Position numbers and translations under genes: made by a program. This document shows, piece after piece, positions 1-13,269 of a stretch of DNA of 64,000 nucleotides (position 1 is the first letter of the stretch; each line of letters opens with the position of its first letter). The stretch is from positions 1,736,001 to 1,800,000 of the forward strand of contig NC_051130.1 of assembly GCF_014839805.1 (NCBI RefSeq), given 5' to 3'. Source of the stretch: Manduca sexta. Taxonomy: Eukaryota; Arthropoda; Insecta; Lepidoptera; Sphingidae. The notes under the pieces were generated by a model. The model was not told the origin of the DNA. It made no database searches and saw only the letters and a program-made list of their open reading frames with translations.

Positions 1-476
1 AAAGTATCCAAAATAGGCATAGCCTATATCTTAGGCTACCAGCGGCAGACTTAACTGAGTCCTAGACACAATGAAGCTTTTTTTCAACACCAAACTTCAA
101 CAAGAATTCGAACACCCACCGATGTATCTCATCAATTACATTAACTATAACCGGACACAATCCGCAGTGCGCAAGGATTACATGGCTAATTGCACCATGC
201 TTCGGAGATTGGTACACGGCACAAGAGGCGGATATTAAGGACGTAACAGCAACGTACTTACGCCCTTATGCGGATTATATTGGTAATCAAATCGAACGCA
301 ATCTAAGATGTTGTTAGACATAAGCCGACACCTTTTTAGGTAGAATAGTGTACCCTCTATTAGCACATAATGATAGTATTAGTTATATAACGCAAGTTCA
401 AGTGTTACGTTACAAAAATCCAAGAAGAATCTGTCCAAACTGAGTTCTCTGTTGAAGTATATTATGACAGCGCTAT

Positions 477-678
477 CAGTGGTGGCCCTAAACGACGTGA
501 GGCGAAAGCAAAAAAAAACAGACGCGAGGCCCCGGGCAGAGTAAAAAAAACGTTCCCCTGTTTTAACAGTTTCGTCGGTAAGAACGTAAAAAAGGTCCTG
601 CGAGACACCACGCGAGGCCTCTGTAAGCGCGAAGCCCCGGGCGCTTGCCCGGTTCGTCTCCCCCAAAGGCCGCCTCTG
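477..678. mobile_element. hAT-type MITE with 8-bp target duplication
   Basis: The element starts CAGTGGTGGCCCT and its other end, reverse-complemented, starts CAGAGGCGGCCTT, giving imperfect terminal inverted repeats. It is flanked by AGCGCTAT (469-476) and AGCGCCAT (679-686), an 8-bp target duplication with one mismatch, the size typical of hAT transposons. The 202-bp interior has no transposase and is more GC-rich than its surroundings, so long open frames across it are shadows. Confidence 0.7.
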
Positions 679-2413
679 AGCGCCATTGTGATTGTATGAC
701 GTCACCAGTAGACCATATTGTAAAAAACAATAATCCTTCATGCGTTTTAAAATAATTACAACATAAAAAGGCAAAACTGATAATAAACGGAACTAATCAA
801 ATGGAATTCATTAGAGAAAAATAGAGGGTGCGATTTCATACCCAATGAATAAAACGATAACGCGTTAAGTGGGGGCAAATCGAGCGCGAAAACTGCTTCG
901 TAATTTCATTATTTCAGCTTAAAATAGGTGGGACGCAAACTTATTGGGTAAGTTCTGGAAGATTACCGGATTTAATATTCAATTTTGTCTTTGCAGTCGC
1001 TCCCGGGAATTGGGATGGTTGCACAACCGGTGCTAACTTTGAACTTTGATAACATTATAAATGATAGAGGTTTGATATTTCTGTTTTCAGAATGCAACGG
1101 CTCCATTGAGGTCTGACTCTGAGGGTCAAAACAGGCTGAAGTTGGGATCGGTAAAGGTAGTAAAGTAGACCCTGGCCCAGTATTGCGTGAGCGTATAATA
1201 TGGGGATTGAATTATTATAATCAATAATGGTTATATCTTCATGATTGTGTATTCCAGACTGGAAAGGTATTAATGATTATCAAACTTTGAGATGGGAACG
1301 TAATACACGTTTCAGCTAGTTGTAATCCGTCTTCATCTGTCATTAACATGGGCGGTTGAGCGAGAGTAAAGCTACAAAAATATTTGTATAAATGTAGTTA
1401 TTATTAGGGCGTTATCAAATTACTCGTGCGGCTGCCGCGCTGTTTTGTAAAGCCATAAGAATTGCCATAATACAAACGATACGAAATCAAAAGACCTAAG
1501 AACGCATTCAATTTGCCGCTGAGTACCACGCAACTGCAGCGCGGCAGCCGCGTGCAACTGTTTGATATAAGTTACCTTGCAACATGACAGCAGCACTGCA
1601 CCGCACACCTAATTTGAAGACACCCTTAGTTTAATACAAACGTTGACTCCGTTTAATGACTCGTCGAAACTACAATAATTTTTAAACTACGGTAGCAACA
1701 GAACCAGTCTTGGATTTGTAAATAGGCCGGCAGATTTCAAAGGACGCTCACTAGATTTAATTGATCATTCATTTAGTTAACTTCAGTGCTTTCCATAATA
1801 CAAACAAATGGAGAATTATTAAATATATTAGAAACCTATATACATAAACCTACCTACATGGGGCAGCGGAAATAAAGTGGCCTACACTCATAAAAAATAT
1901 AAATCCGGCACTGAACAGAACACAATTTCTAATATTTACTTTTATTCGAATATTCCCCACTACACCCTCAGCCTAACAACAATCAGGCTCACGAGCGATT
2001 ATTCTATGTTCACAAAACAAGAAGTTGTGGATTAAACCACCTATTAGAGTAGAACGGGGCAGAACTTCACAAGTTCGCGTACCGGAATTAAACGTAGGAT
2101 AACCCACGGCGAGATTAAACGCGGAAAACATACAGCCAAGATGTAATTCACTTGAATTTGTTTATATGGTGGGGAAATACAAGCAAACTTGTCTCTGATT
2201 TGGTAGGGCTTTTCGCTAGTAGGGTTTCAATGTACTCACGTTATATGGGTAAATATGTCTGACTTGTTTGTTTGGGTTTATATCAGAAAAAATTTTGAAA
2301 ATCAAATCGATAATATGAAGATATCCTTATACCGTAGGACAGCAAAACACTCATGTCATGGGTGTGTTATTTTCTACTCTTTTGCAAGGTTATCCGTGAA
2401 CTTATGCTTTAAT

Positions 2414-2705
2414 GATAATAATATAATCATTGTATTATATATGGTCCCACTGCCGGGCCAAGGCCTCCTCTACTACTTATTGTGATTAGACCACCACGAT
2501 GACCTATTGCGGTTTAGCAGACTTCACATACCCTCAATATTCCTATAGAGAACTTTTCAGGTAAGCAGATTTCGTCACGATGTTTTCCTTCACAGTTAAA
2601 GTAAGCGATAATTCACAAAGAATATACATAACTTAAAAAACCAGCGATGCGTGCCCTTGGATCTCGAACCTGCGGACATTCGTCTCAGCAGTCCGTCTCT
2701 TTCAC
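2414..2705 (-). mobile_element. tRNA-derived SINE, family B, near full length
   Basis: On the minus strand the copy starts near 2705 with a tRNA-like head containing a B-box-like GGTTCGAGATCC. It continues through the family body and ends in the ATT-rich tail near 2414. The same body recurs at 8880, 10490, 12252, 17433, 43372 and 45022. It is diverged and inactive; RNA polymerase III promoter boxes are inferred from similarity to tRNA internal promoters. Confidence 0.65.
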
Positions 2706-3964
2706 TTTAGATATCTACAAACTACAAAATATGAATAGATATCATTTATATACGGATAAAGTTATTGCCCAACAATGGTCGATAACGTCGCAAGGGCGCG
2801 GGACGGTCAAGCGAGAATACATTGTACTTAAAAAAGAATTTGACAAATTGGCAATTTTTTATTGTGTCCATTGCAGATAATGTAACGAGCGAGTTGCGTC
2901 GAATAAAATATTGGGGCGGATTGTTTCAAACTCATCTAGTTAACGATAAGTTTAACTTACGTTAGTTAGTAACTATAGTTATTTATCTTGACATGGTAAT
3001 GTGACTACACTGAACGCTATGCTAAATACATTATACAGTGTACATATCTCTAATGCAAGGTCCATCAACGATACAGTTGAATCCATCTGCAGTAGCCAAG
3101 ATTATGCCGACCTATATTACTGAGTATAGATCGGCTGTTTTCGTAGATTTCGTGTTTTGTTAGAATGGGATAATCTAGTTATCCATCTGATTCCCACCTA
3201 TTTAACCTTTTCAATACATTTTTTTTCGTATCGGATCCCGCAGTCCACACCAGAGGAAATGCGAATCGGATACTGGAATTCTCCGGCTTAGCGACTGCAG
3301 GGCCCTTCACGAAGGTTGGGAGGGGATATCTGGGGAAGGAACTGTGAGGGAAAGAGAAGGATTCCTTTTAGAATGGGAAGAGGGGAAATAGCCAGGAAAT
3401 AACCACAAGCCCTTGTAGGCTCAATGTGAATTAGCATCCATGAGGTATACACACTGAACTGTGTGCCTAGAGCTGCAGCAAATGTCTCCCCGTACATGGG
3501 CGTGCATTCGGTGTGGAAACCGAGTGAACAAGAATTACATCGTAGGGTTATCGCATTAATATTGATATTAATTATATAATGAACAGTGTACTTAGCATGT
3601 GGCAAAAAAACACATCACAACTCCGTATCGTTCTATTGGTTGGTTGAGAGACTAACATGTGACGCAATGGTCTCCCGATCAATTACAAACATCAAAATTA
3701 AACGACATCGACTTGCGAGTCACGTTTGGGACACTCTATGAGGGTGGTAATGTTGTAAACGATTCGTGTAAACGTAAGTTGAAACAATCCGCTCCTCATT
3801 TTTAAAATGTCATTGTCATTGGACATAAATATTTTAGTCAGTTCTCTTATTACACTAGCTTTTACCTGCGGCTCGGCCTGTGTGAAAGAGTTTTTTTGAG
3901 ATAAATATTTTACGGAGATAAAAAATAGTCTATTTCAGTCAGAAGTAATGGAGCTTCCTATTAC

Positions 3965-4245
3965 TTACTTACTGCGTTCAGCAACCCAAAGTATCTTGGT
4001 CTCCGAAAGGAGAGTCCTCCAACTGTTCCTGCCCTGTGCCAGTTCTCGCCAGTTAGTAGCTTGAATTTGGTTCAGGTCCCCTTCCACCATATCGCACCAG
4101 CGGTATCTGGGTAGGCCCTCCAGCCGCCGATCTGATGGTCGAGTCAGATATGCACATTTTACTTTCCGATCTTCTTCCATGCGCTCAAGATGGCCAAGCC
4201 AGCGTAGACGGTTAAGTTTAATCTCGCCACATATATTGGGCTATG
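3965..4245 (-). pseudogene. Non-LTR retrotransposon relic (C-terminal part of reverse-transcriptase ORF)
   Basis: The minus-strand frame reads RLRWLGHLERMEEDRK, then GLPRYRWCDMVEGDLNQ, NWRELAQGR and WRTLL. This order (LGHLxRM, a GRPRxRWxDxVxxDL-like block, then NWRxxAxDRxxWR) is characteristic of the region after the polymerase domain in insect non-LTR elements. Only this tail is left, with no endonuclease or polymerase core beside it, so it is a dead 5'-truncated copy. Confidence 0.65.
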
Positions 4246-4678
4246 AGCTTCCTATTAGTGAAAGTAATTACAAAATCGGCTGTAGCCGTTTCTTAGATTA
4301 GCGCGTTCAATCTAACAAACTCTTCAGCTTTATATTAATAAAGATTTTCGTTTCATCTGTGAAAAGATTTTAGAGAATCCATTATTATTAACGAAAGTTC
4401 ATTTCGTTTCCTAGAAAACGCTTGTTTCACGCCTACCCGTAAAAAAGGCGCATTGCGATGACAAAGCGACCACATAAAGCAACACTAAAAGCTAGGCAAT
4501 TGAGTAATGTGCACTAAACGCGTAGGCCGGAGCCGAGACTTAATCAGTCTGACTGGAACATTTAATATTCAGACTCGTGATGGAAATTTACTGTTAGTGG
4601 TTACAGCCAGTGCCGTTGGAGGGTCTGTTGGTTTGTGAAAGGTGCGACGCATTCTGAACATATTTTTAGAGTGTTACT

Positions 4679-4908
4679 TCCTCGGTGACGTAGTTGTAAT
4701 ACGCTACGACAACAGTGAAGGTGTCGCGGGGTCGATCCCTGGTCGCACAAAATTAGGTTTTTCTACTCAGTATGGGCTAGGAGTCCAGAATTTATCCCCG
4801 ACATGACGATAGGCTCGCCACTATCACAACACAAACGGAATACATACGGCGGACAGTGGGTTTACTCCTTCCGGAATACAAGGGGTGAGTGTGTATGTTT
4901 GTGTATTT
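4679..4908 (+). mobile_element. tRNA-derived SINE, family A (diverged)
   Basis: The head carries an A-box-like GGTGACGTAGTTG and a B-box-like GGTCGATCCC. The family body follows, with TTTTTCTACTCAGTAT, a 'GGAGTCCAGAATTT' block and 'GATAGGCTCGCC'. The same body occurs near 25.9, 50.8 and 60.9 kb and, diverged, near 14.7 kb. Confidence 0.7.
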
Positions 4909-5867
4909 TAGGGTATTTGCTTAGTACTATTTGATATTTTTTACTAGTATCAAATAGATTTTGGTCTTTTCCCTTGGCCGCAGCGTTTTGACTTTGGTCC
5001 TGAAAGGTCTGCTCTCGGGCTTCAAAATAGTCTCTAAATATATTTAATGAAGCTCCCTGTTATAGTATATTACTGACTCAATCCTGCATTTCTCTAAACC
5101 ATCTCCTTTACCTTTACCTTTCCTATAGTTTCTAGACCTTTATTTCTACCTTATTAAGCAAGCAATGCCGCAAAACAAACTCTAGTTTAAAATTAACATT
5201 CATATTGCATGTCAATCCTATATTTTCATATTGGCGACAAGATGAGACGGGTTTATTGTTATGTATATGTATGTTATTTGGTAGAGGACAAGATGTCAAG
5301 ATGGTATTCAGCGGTTCAACACAACCTAACATCAAAGGCAAGCCCTTTATCGGAACGGGTGGTAGTGTTAATATATTTAAAGGACTAAAAGAAGGAAGGG
5401 AATGTAGGAGGAGACTCTCAATTCGACGTTTATTATTTTTTTATGTTTGTTACCTATAAACTAAGTAATTTATGAACCGATTTGGAAAATTCTTTTATTA
5501 TTTAAGAGGTTGATAATATTGCTAGCTAAGCTAGATAAATACATTAAATAATATATGGAAACAATACGGTCCATATACTGAAACAATGTACAAAGATAAA
5601 CTTTATTTCGTCACCAAATGTAAAATTGGTAACCAGTATATATGCTATAAATTTTGGCAGTAAACGGTATAATGGCTTCAAAGGGACGAATGTTAATTTG
5701 TGTAAAGACTGCCACCCTTGATTGTGTTTTAAGTGTAATTATAGAGCCGTGCTTTGACTACTACATGAAAAATCTGGATCCGAGATAATACCACTTACAG
5801 AAAACCAATGAAGTGATAGCTTGCTGGCATTACGCATGAAGGACATTTCTGGGGACCCCTTTTACTG

Positions 5868-6165
5868 GTGGTAGGTTATGTGAGAGTCCGCCTGGGTAGG
5901 TAACACTGCAATGTCTATTACTGCCGCCAAGCAGTAGTATGCATTCACTGTTGTGTTCCGGTTTGAAGAACATTATAGCCAGTGTTACTACTGGACATAA
6001 TAAGACTTAACATCTCATTTCTCAGGATGGCGAGCGCAATGGAATACCAAACAATACTTAAAATACAAGTTGTTTGATGATGTTTCTATTGTTTACGGGC
6101 GGTCGTAATTTACTATCAGACAAACGGCAAGCTCGTCTCATCATTTAAAGCAATAAAGAATAGAC
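5868..6165 (+). mobile_element. Dispersed repeat family C, probable non-LTR 3' end
   Basis: The copy starts with TGGTGGTAGG and a 'GAGTCCGCCTGGGTAGG' block, and contains 'CTGGACATAATAAGACTTAA'. It ends in GCTCGTCTCATCATTTAAAGCAATAAA followed by an A-rich stretch. The fixed 3' end, variable 5' truncation and A-rich tail across six copies in the window suggest the tail of a LINE or a SINE using one. The source family is not identified. Confidence 0.6.
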
Positions 6166-7050
6166 CCAAATACACATTGTAGCCAACATAACCTACATAG
6201 GCGGCGATATTTTATTTATTTTGTATCTATATGGGCAGATTTAATACCAAAGGTATTCCCTCCCATAGTCAACCTTAGGGTGGTACAGAGATAAATAAGG
6301 TAGGTCCATCAAAGCAACTTGATATAATAGATATAAATAAGGCAATTATGTGTGGCAATTCTTCTGTACACCCCCGAACTTGGGAAACAGCGTGATGTTA
6401 CAAGAGTCCACACTGCATATCCTTCCCACCTCATTCCTCCACACAACGGTTCAGTTGTACATCTTGGGCATTTTATCGCCGCGCGTTAATTTAAGCGCCG
6501 CGTGTGAAACTAAATCTTACGAATTTATTGTTGAGGTCCATTTTCATTTGCATATAATTGTTCGAAGCCCGTGTAATATGTTTAATTGGTTGTGGGTTCG
6601 TGCATTGCATTCTCGCTGCCTTTGTAGTGTAATTAAAGATAATGCAAACTCGGATTCTTTCCAACAATTATACAATTGTTGGTTTTTTTTACACCATATT
6701 TTTATACGGGGTTCAGCAAAGTGATTCTTCTAAGTCTAAAGTAAACAGAAAGGAGTCCAAATAGTGTCGACTAACGATGATTATCCCTCATCGGTTGATT
6801 GAATTATGCCGGCCTGTTTTAAACTGGTAACACAGGCTGATTCCAGTACGTGACACTTACGTGGGCCACTATGATGGGTTTTACATCTTGTTTACGGTCG
6901 CTATACGGGCGAATATAGATACCCAACCACCAGTAATATAAGTGAAACAAATGCACAAAATTTGCGTTTATGTTTGTTACAGCCAAAGATCCCCTATCAC
7001 ATCATGGCACGGATATAAATTCGTCCAAATATGCATTAGTTGCTCTAAAC

Positions 7051-7320
7051 CAGGGGTGGCCAACCGGTCGATCGCGACAACAAGTCCAGTCGATCGTGGC
7101 AAGGCAAAAATATAAATATGTAGAACAGCCCACGCAACATACCTAATCACTAACTGCTGCACGCATCGTCATGTATCATTTTTTAATCAAAATAATAATA
7201 AATTGTGTACTGAATTATGTTGTGTCATTTAAGATTTCAAGATGTATGTAGCTCGGTAGATCGCACAGAGTATCATCAGTGAAAAGTAGATCTTGGGTCT
7301 TACCAAGTTGACCACCCCTT
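7051..7320. mobile_element. hAT-type MITE, 270 bp
   Basis: The left end CAGGGGTGGCCAAC and the inverted right end AAGGGGTGGTCAAC match at 12 of 14 bases. Flanking 8-mers CTCTAAAC (7043-7050) and CTCTAACC (7321-7328) differ at one base. The interior has no transposase. Structure and 8-bp duplication indicate a non-autonomous hAT element. Confidence 0.8.
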
Positions 7321-7827
7321 CTCTAACCTAACCCGAAATAGAAGGTGTCAACTTATACTTAATATATCCAATGAAATTTATGAAATATGGTTCGCCCCGT
7401 GACCATAGTACAGTCTGCAGTCTTCGAAATATCGAAATTAAAAAAATATAAAAATCCGCGAAAATATTCTATAACTAGTTTTATTTCGAGATTTAGGTTA
7501 ACAACATTATACAAACTATCACGCCTTTACCCTTGTCGGAGATAGGTAGAGTTGTAACACATTTCACCGCTATGTTAGTAATAGAGAATAACCTCAATCA
7601 AGTTTTTAATTAGGATTTTCTAAAAAACTGCATGTCATAGTATTGAGTATCCAATTAGGGCTGTATCCTGGAGCTCTCCCCATTCCCCTGCCACCCGCGA
7701 CCCCTGCCGCATCGATATTGATTGGAATTTATCTAACCGATAATGCCAACGTTCCCTTGGTGCTTATTAATAACTATAAAATAATATTGAAAAGTCTGCG
7801 AGAGAGTTGAAATAAGCTTTTGAGTGT

Positions 7828-8137
7828 TTTTTTTTATAACTTTGAATGACGAGACGAGCTTACCGTTCGCCTGATGATAAGCGATACGACCGCCCATAAA
7901 CAGTAGAAACACCATCCAACAACTTGAATTCAAAAGTATTGTTTGGTATTGCACTGCGCACGCCTCATGAGACATGAGATGTTAAGTCTTATTATGTCCA
8001 GTAGTTACACTGGCTACAATGTTCTTCTAACCGGAACACAACAGTAACTACACACTGCTGCTTGACGGAAGAAATAACCATTGTGGTAGTACTTACCCAG
8101 ACGGACTCTTACATATGAGAGACCTACCACCAGTAAA
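7828..8137 (-). mobile_element. Dispersed repeat family C copy
   Basis: Reverse-orientation copy of the family seen at 5868. The A-rich tail is represented by the T run near 7828 and the TGGTGGTAGG end lies near 8137. It is one of the longer copies and spans the 'CTGGACATAATAAGACTTAA' block. Confidence 0.6.
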
Positions 8138-8879
8138 GTGTTAGAAAAGGAGGATATTTGTATAAAACATATAAGTGATTTACTAATGAACTACAGTAAT
8201 TGAGGAAGAGTTGAAAACCCGGACAAGTGAGAGTTGGACTCGCGCACCGAGGATTCCGTACAAAGTAGCTTATTAGTTATGAAAGTATACATTTAGGTAC
8301 GGTTTTTTCTTTACGTGTGCAATAAGATTTTGGCTTATTGGCAAATTCCATGATTCTAGGACAACGGGAAATACCATATAGGTTTTGATTTCCTAGTGAA
8401 ATCGCAAAAAATGCGACGTAAACGATTATATCTTTTGATCATATTGAGTTACAAGTATAATTTTATCACAGCTGAAGGAGACCGCAGACCTCCTAAAAAA
8501 ACGCGTTCCTGAAAAAGAGTCTTAATAGACAGACGGACAACGAACTGATCCTTTAAGAGCACCTTCATATCTATGGAACCCTAAAAATACGGGGAATCAA
8601 ACCCATATACTCAGACTCCACATCACATCACACGCCACCACTAGATCGTTAAGGCAATCACGAGGTACTCAATCAATTATCCTACCTCCCCGTCCAAATA
8701 ATCCACGGTCGAATAGTACAAAGCGATGCTTGTTTTACGTATTAACAATATAAACAAGGAATCGAACCCCAATCAACGGCAAATGAACCGGCGCGGTACA
8801 TACCACTAATCATTTTGTACATTTGGGATTGGAAAATATTGATTCACAAAACAGCGTCGATAATAATTCAACGCGATGT

Positions 8880-9048
8880 TTTCATTGCGAGGAAACCTGG
8901 ATAATATGAATTCTTCTCCAGAATTTCGAAAAGATGTTAGTGCCCAATAGGCCATGGTAGACTAAAGCCATGACCCTCTCAGTAACAGAGAGCCCTGTTC
9001 CCGGCTGTAGGGTGAGGTATTATAATATATAACTGGTATATTATTATG
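8880..9048 (+). mobile_element. SINE family B fragment
   Basis: This diverged 3' part contains CCCTCTCAGTAACAGAG and an ATT-rich end, aligning with the body of the full copy at 12252. The tRNA-like head is not recognisable. Confidence 0.45.
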
Positions 9049-9104
9049 GTAGTGTGACCAAAGAAAGCCTGGATCCTAGCAATTGTATTGAATTTTGTAT
9101 TGTC

Positions 9105-9560
9105 TGTATCGATGGCGTAGTTGTACGACTATCGCGCTGAGCAGCTACCAGTTCCTACCTCTGCGGTCTGGCCACCCTTGAAAAAAGGAAAAACCTGTTA
9201 TGCTGTGTATATAAGTATGTAAGAAGTAGCGTATAATGTAGTAGTAATAACGTTAGCCTCAACCAAACCCAACGCAAAAACATAACTAAAAACAAAATTC
9301 GTAATTTCGTATACTTGGACAACATAATTATTCTAGTTATTTTAGTTTTAAAACCAAACTAATTGAATAATTTAAAGGAAAAAATAATGATCAATCTGAA
9401 GGTATATACGAATAAAGGGTGAATTTTCCAAATAGGTTTAGAAATGGCAGAGTTAAAGTTTTAAGGTTAGAAATATAAAAAAAAATATATTTAAAAATAC
9501 ACGTCGAATTGATAACGTTCTCCTTTTTTTACTTAAAAAAAGCAAAAGGCATGAATTAAT
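9105..9560 (-). repeat. Copy of a dispersed repeat shared with 19.5-20.3 kb
   Basis: The segment contains the reverse complements of blocks near 19.7-20.3 kb: GATGGCGTAGTTGT, a CGCGCTGAG block, a CAAACCCAACG block and TTGGACAACATAATTATTCT. The origin of the family is unknown. No coding capacity is seen. Confidence 0.45.
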
Positions 9561-10489
9561 GTCTGATCTATGTAATGGAATCCTGTGGTGGTCCACTGCG
9601 ACACAGGTAGGAATCCATCAAATTAATTAATAATGTATCCCAAGTCGACGCCCGCAGCACCGCGCCGGATAATTGTGGAAACTTCCACCTTGCACTTAGG
9701 GATTAAATGTTCCCTTTACCACCTGTGTGTTTTATTTTTATACTTATAAATAGTCTGAACAAGGCTTTGTGTTTACAAATAATAAAAGTGCGCTTTATTT
9801 CTTGCGGCAAAAGTTACAGAATTACATTTAATTACAAATACAATTTTAATAAAATATAAACAACACAGAAATTCATTGGTATGTTACAATCATATTACAT
9901 GTAATGACGATTATAAAATTTTGTTTATAACGAAATTAAATGAAGAAAGATTTTAAATTATTATTATTGTAATATGGATCTGAGCTGCATCTATATTTTC
10001 GGAGAAATACGTAAAGATGTAACTAAAGTATGTTACCACTCTACACACTTTTTTGTATGTAACTGTCTCTATTTTGAAAATTATAACACGAATAAAATTA
10101 TACATAACATCAGATTTCGGTTTATACTCCATGCGGCTGTTTGTTTTATTTTATAGTTTATGACGAATGTATAAAACATAAATTCCCGCACTATTTGGCT
10201 AGAACATTTATTTTAAGTCCAGAAAATACAAACCAGTAGACCCAAGTGGAAGCTATCTCCAGAAGCGTGCAGTCTTGGAAGTTGTGGATTACTCGCACGT
10301 CGCAGAACTTACGACCAACTGGCAGTATGTACGGACTTATTAAATGCCTACTAACCGAGGTATTGTCGACGTCTATTTCATTTGCATTGAGCGCAAATTA
10401 AGAACTTCATGTGTCAAAGTATGTGTAATTAATTTCTTTAGAAGGTTTTTTGCGAGTATCTGAATGAACTGCTCTAAAGAATAATAAAA

Positions 10490-10745
10490 AAATGTATCTA
10501 GTATGTAGACGAATGTCGGAAGGTTCAAATCCCAAGGACACATTTTTTTTTTAATTTATGTGTGTATTCTTTGTGAATTATCGCTTGCCTTTTGTGAATT
10601 ATGTATTCTTTGTGAATTTGAGGATGTGTGAAGTGGACCAAATCGCACTAGGCCAGCGTGGTGGACTCAGACATAATCCCTCTCAGTAATAGGGAGGCCT
10701 ATACCCAGCAGTGGGACAGTATAATACAGGGACGATATTATTATA
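10490..10745 (+). mobile_element. SINE family B copy
   Basis: A tRNA-like B box, GGTTCAAATCCC, lies near 10522. It is followed by the body (GGCCAGCGTGGTGGACT, AGGGAGGCC, CAGTGGGACAGTATAATACAGG) and an ATT-rich tail. The central region holds a short direct duplication of the TTTGTGAATTAT block. Confidence 0.7.
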
Positions 10746-11364
10746 TATAAGTCGTATTAGCCAGAATGAAATTGTTCAATATTCCTACTATATTTACAGC
10801 ACCCGTCTACCACGATAAAACTGTGCCATAATACTATATGAAAATATGTTTACAGAAAATGTTTCTCACTCAAATGACTTTTTGACGAGTTTGTCCGACG
10901 TCAGGCACTTCGGGACAAACCAAGTCATTTATTTGATCTATATCTACGCTAATAACGGCCCTTCCCGGGGTAGAAGAAGCCTATGGCATTCAAGGCTAAT
11001 ATAAGTTCTTATTAGTGAAACAAATCTCATCGCCATTAAATCAATCCATGAGGGTAGCTAGAGGAGTTTAGGGGTCTCCCCCCCCCCCCCTCCAAATTAA
11101 GATTGTTTCAGTCTCTCAGTTCATTAGTTTTAGCCTTTATTAAACTGACATGTCATCTTCGGTTATTTTTTTTAAATGAATATGTATGTCATAATTGTAT
11201 TTTTTGTATTTATTGCGATTGAATATCGCATTATTTAGATTCCGTCAATATTAACTCTACCACCAGTTCGGAAAGCTGTTTTCACCAGAGAAGAACGGGC
11301 AAGAAACTCTGGTATAAACTGCGTGTTCTTACTAGTATTCAATAACACTTACTACATTCACCTT

Positions 11365-11526
11365 CAAACTCCCCCCTACCTTTCTATTTGATTAATTACG
11401 TTGCGGGATAATGACAAATTAGTTTTCCCTGAGACTCGCCGAGATTCACTGCTTCATAAAATGCGTGCCACTGCTGATCCTGGCTTAGAGGAGTTGTAGT
11501 GGTGGGTGTGAGGGCGGGGAAGTCTG
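11365..11526 (+). repeat. Dispersed repeat, inverted copy near 51.8 kb
   Basis: This stretch reads as the reverse complement of part of 51768-51948: GTTGCGGGATAATGACAAATTAG, a CTGCTGATCCTGGCTTA block and GTGGTGGGTGTGAGGGCGGG. It is a repeat of unknown class without coding capacity. Confidence 0.5.
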
Positions 11527-12251
11527 ATTAGATTAGAGGATTCAAACTGAAACACAACGTATGCACACTGTTGTTTAGCGATAGAAGAAAAACAATATAA
11601 TTTTCATTAAATCAGACTAGCATCTAACCCGAGACTTCAGCCATGCTGTACCGGGGCCAATAGGCCGTATTTTTAATCCTTCATCTATATTAAAACCTTT
11701 TAACGCTACTCAAAGTGCTTGATACAAAAGTAGAACAAGTTTGCTCAACGAGATGTAGGTTGGCTTTTAACTGAAAACGAGTTCGTGATTTGTAAATAAC
11801 ATCCCCAACTAAAGGTTTGCGCAGACGCTCTGAAACTGTTGGTCTTGAATTGCCACCATTTTGTGCTTTGAGTCTGAGAGACTCGCAACAAAATCACGGA
11901 AACTTTGTCATTTTTTGTTCATCATATAAGTATTAAATCAGTTTCATCTACTTACTCTTTAGTTACATCAATTGTTTGCTATAAGTATATCATATAAATG
12001 ATTTCACATTAAATGAAGACCATAATACTTAAAAAACTTATTGAAGATTCATAGATTTGGACTTCAATATAATCAAATCAATTGTTTTACTTTTGTCAAT
12101 CATAATAATATCTCATATAATTTAAATTACCCTACCAGAGATTTGAACAGTCCTCCACCAGTTTCACTACCCACAAGTGCGAACGGTGGAAAATAAAAGA
12201 TTCATTTGTAAGTTTCTTTCAGTACTGCTTTTTTTTAATTGTATGTTCCAT

Positions 12252-12540
12252 AAGCGGCGATAGCCTAGTTGATTGTGGAACGGTCTGTCGAGACGAATGT
12301 CCGCAGGTTCAAATCCCAAGGGCACACACCTCTGATTTTTCTAAAATATTATGTGCGAATTATCGCTTGCTTTAACCTGCATACCAGAGAAATTCTCTGT
12401 AGGAATTTTCGAGGGTGTGTGAAGTCTACCAATCCGCACTGGGCCAGCGTGGTGGATTAAGGCCTAATTCCTCTCAGTAGTAGAGGAGGCCCGTGCCCAA
12501 CAGTGGGACAGTATAAAATACAGAGCTGATATTATTATTA
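12252..12540 (+). mobile_element. tRNA-derived SINE, family B, full-length reference copy
   Basis: The head begins GCGGCGATAGCCTAGTTG, resembling a tRNA A box, and has GGTTCAAATCCC, a near-perfect B box, at about 12305. The family-specific body follows, ending AGTAGTAGAGGAGGCCCGTG, CAACAGTGGGACAGTAT and an (ATT)n-like tail. This is the best copy in the window for defining the family; a head plus unrelated body plus short repeat tail is the standard tRNA-SINE layout. Confidence 0.8.
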
Positions 12541-13269
12541 CTAAACCAATAAAAAATATATAATGTATCGGCTCTTCATTATTATCGAAATGACGAGGAC
12601 ATTTCAATCCAATTCAATAGCTAATATGTTAACCAAAATGCCCAATCAAACCGTATTACCGTTGCGAAACGTTATAATTAAACAACAATTTGCCAACTAA
12701 ACGAATGCACAGCAAATATTGAATCTAAAATGTAATTTCGAAATTAGGACGTGGCTAGACGAAAATTGTAATCCGATTGTTTGGTAAGTGCGAGATACGA
12801 AAATATTTTATCTATTTTTTATGGGACAGAATGTGCTACACGCAGATTTACCCACGTGAAAAGCCTTTTCCGTTCGTATCAATACGCACAAGTTAATTAC
12901 AAATTTTAATTTAATTTATTTTATTATGAGATCATAGTATTTACAACATAGTTATAAATTTTAAAACATCACTCCACTAGAAAAATGCTGTATCCAAGGA
13001 TTTTTTTATATTCTTTTACTTATCTCAAAAATTCAGTTTACACAACGTGGAGAATTCCAGAAACAATTAGCGATCTATACTATTATACATATAAACAGGA
13101 TAAAAAGTAATTAATAGTTCGCATGTCAAGGTTTTAATTTAACATATTATTAATCTCATTAACGAGATTTAACGCAGATTATACGATATAGGACATATTA
13201 AATCCGTATACTGAAAATCCAAAGCCAATCACGGATTTGTTCGCTTCCAACACATATCCAAAACCTTTA

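Noticed and set aside
379..774. 131-codon minus-strand frame
   Set aside because: Spans a hAT-type MITE and both flanks, so it is not a conserved gene.
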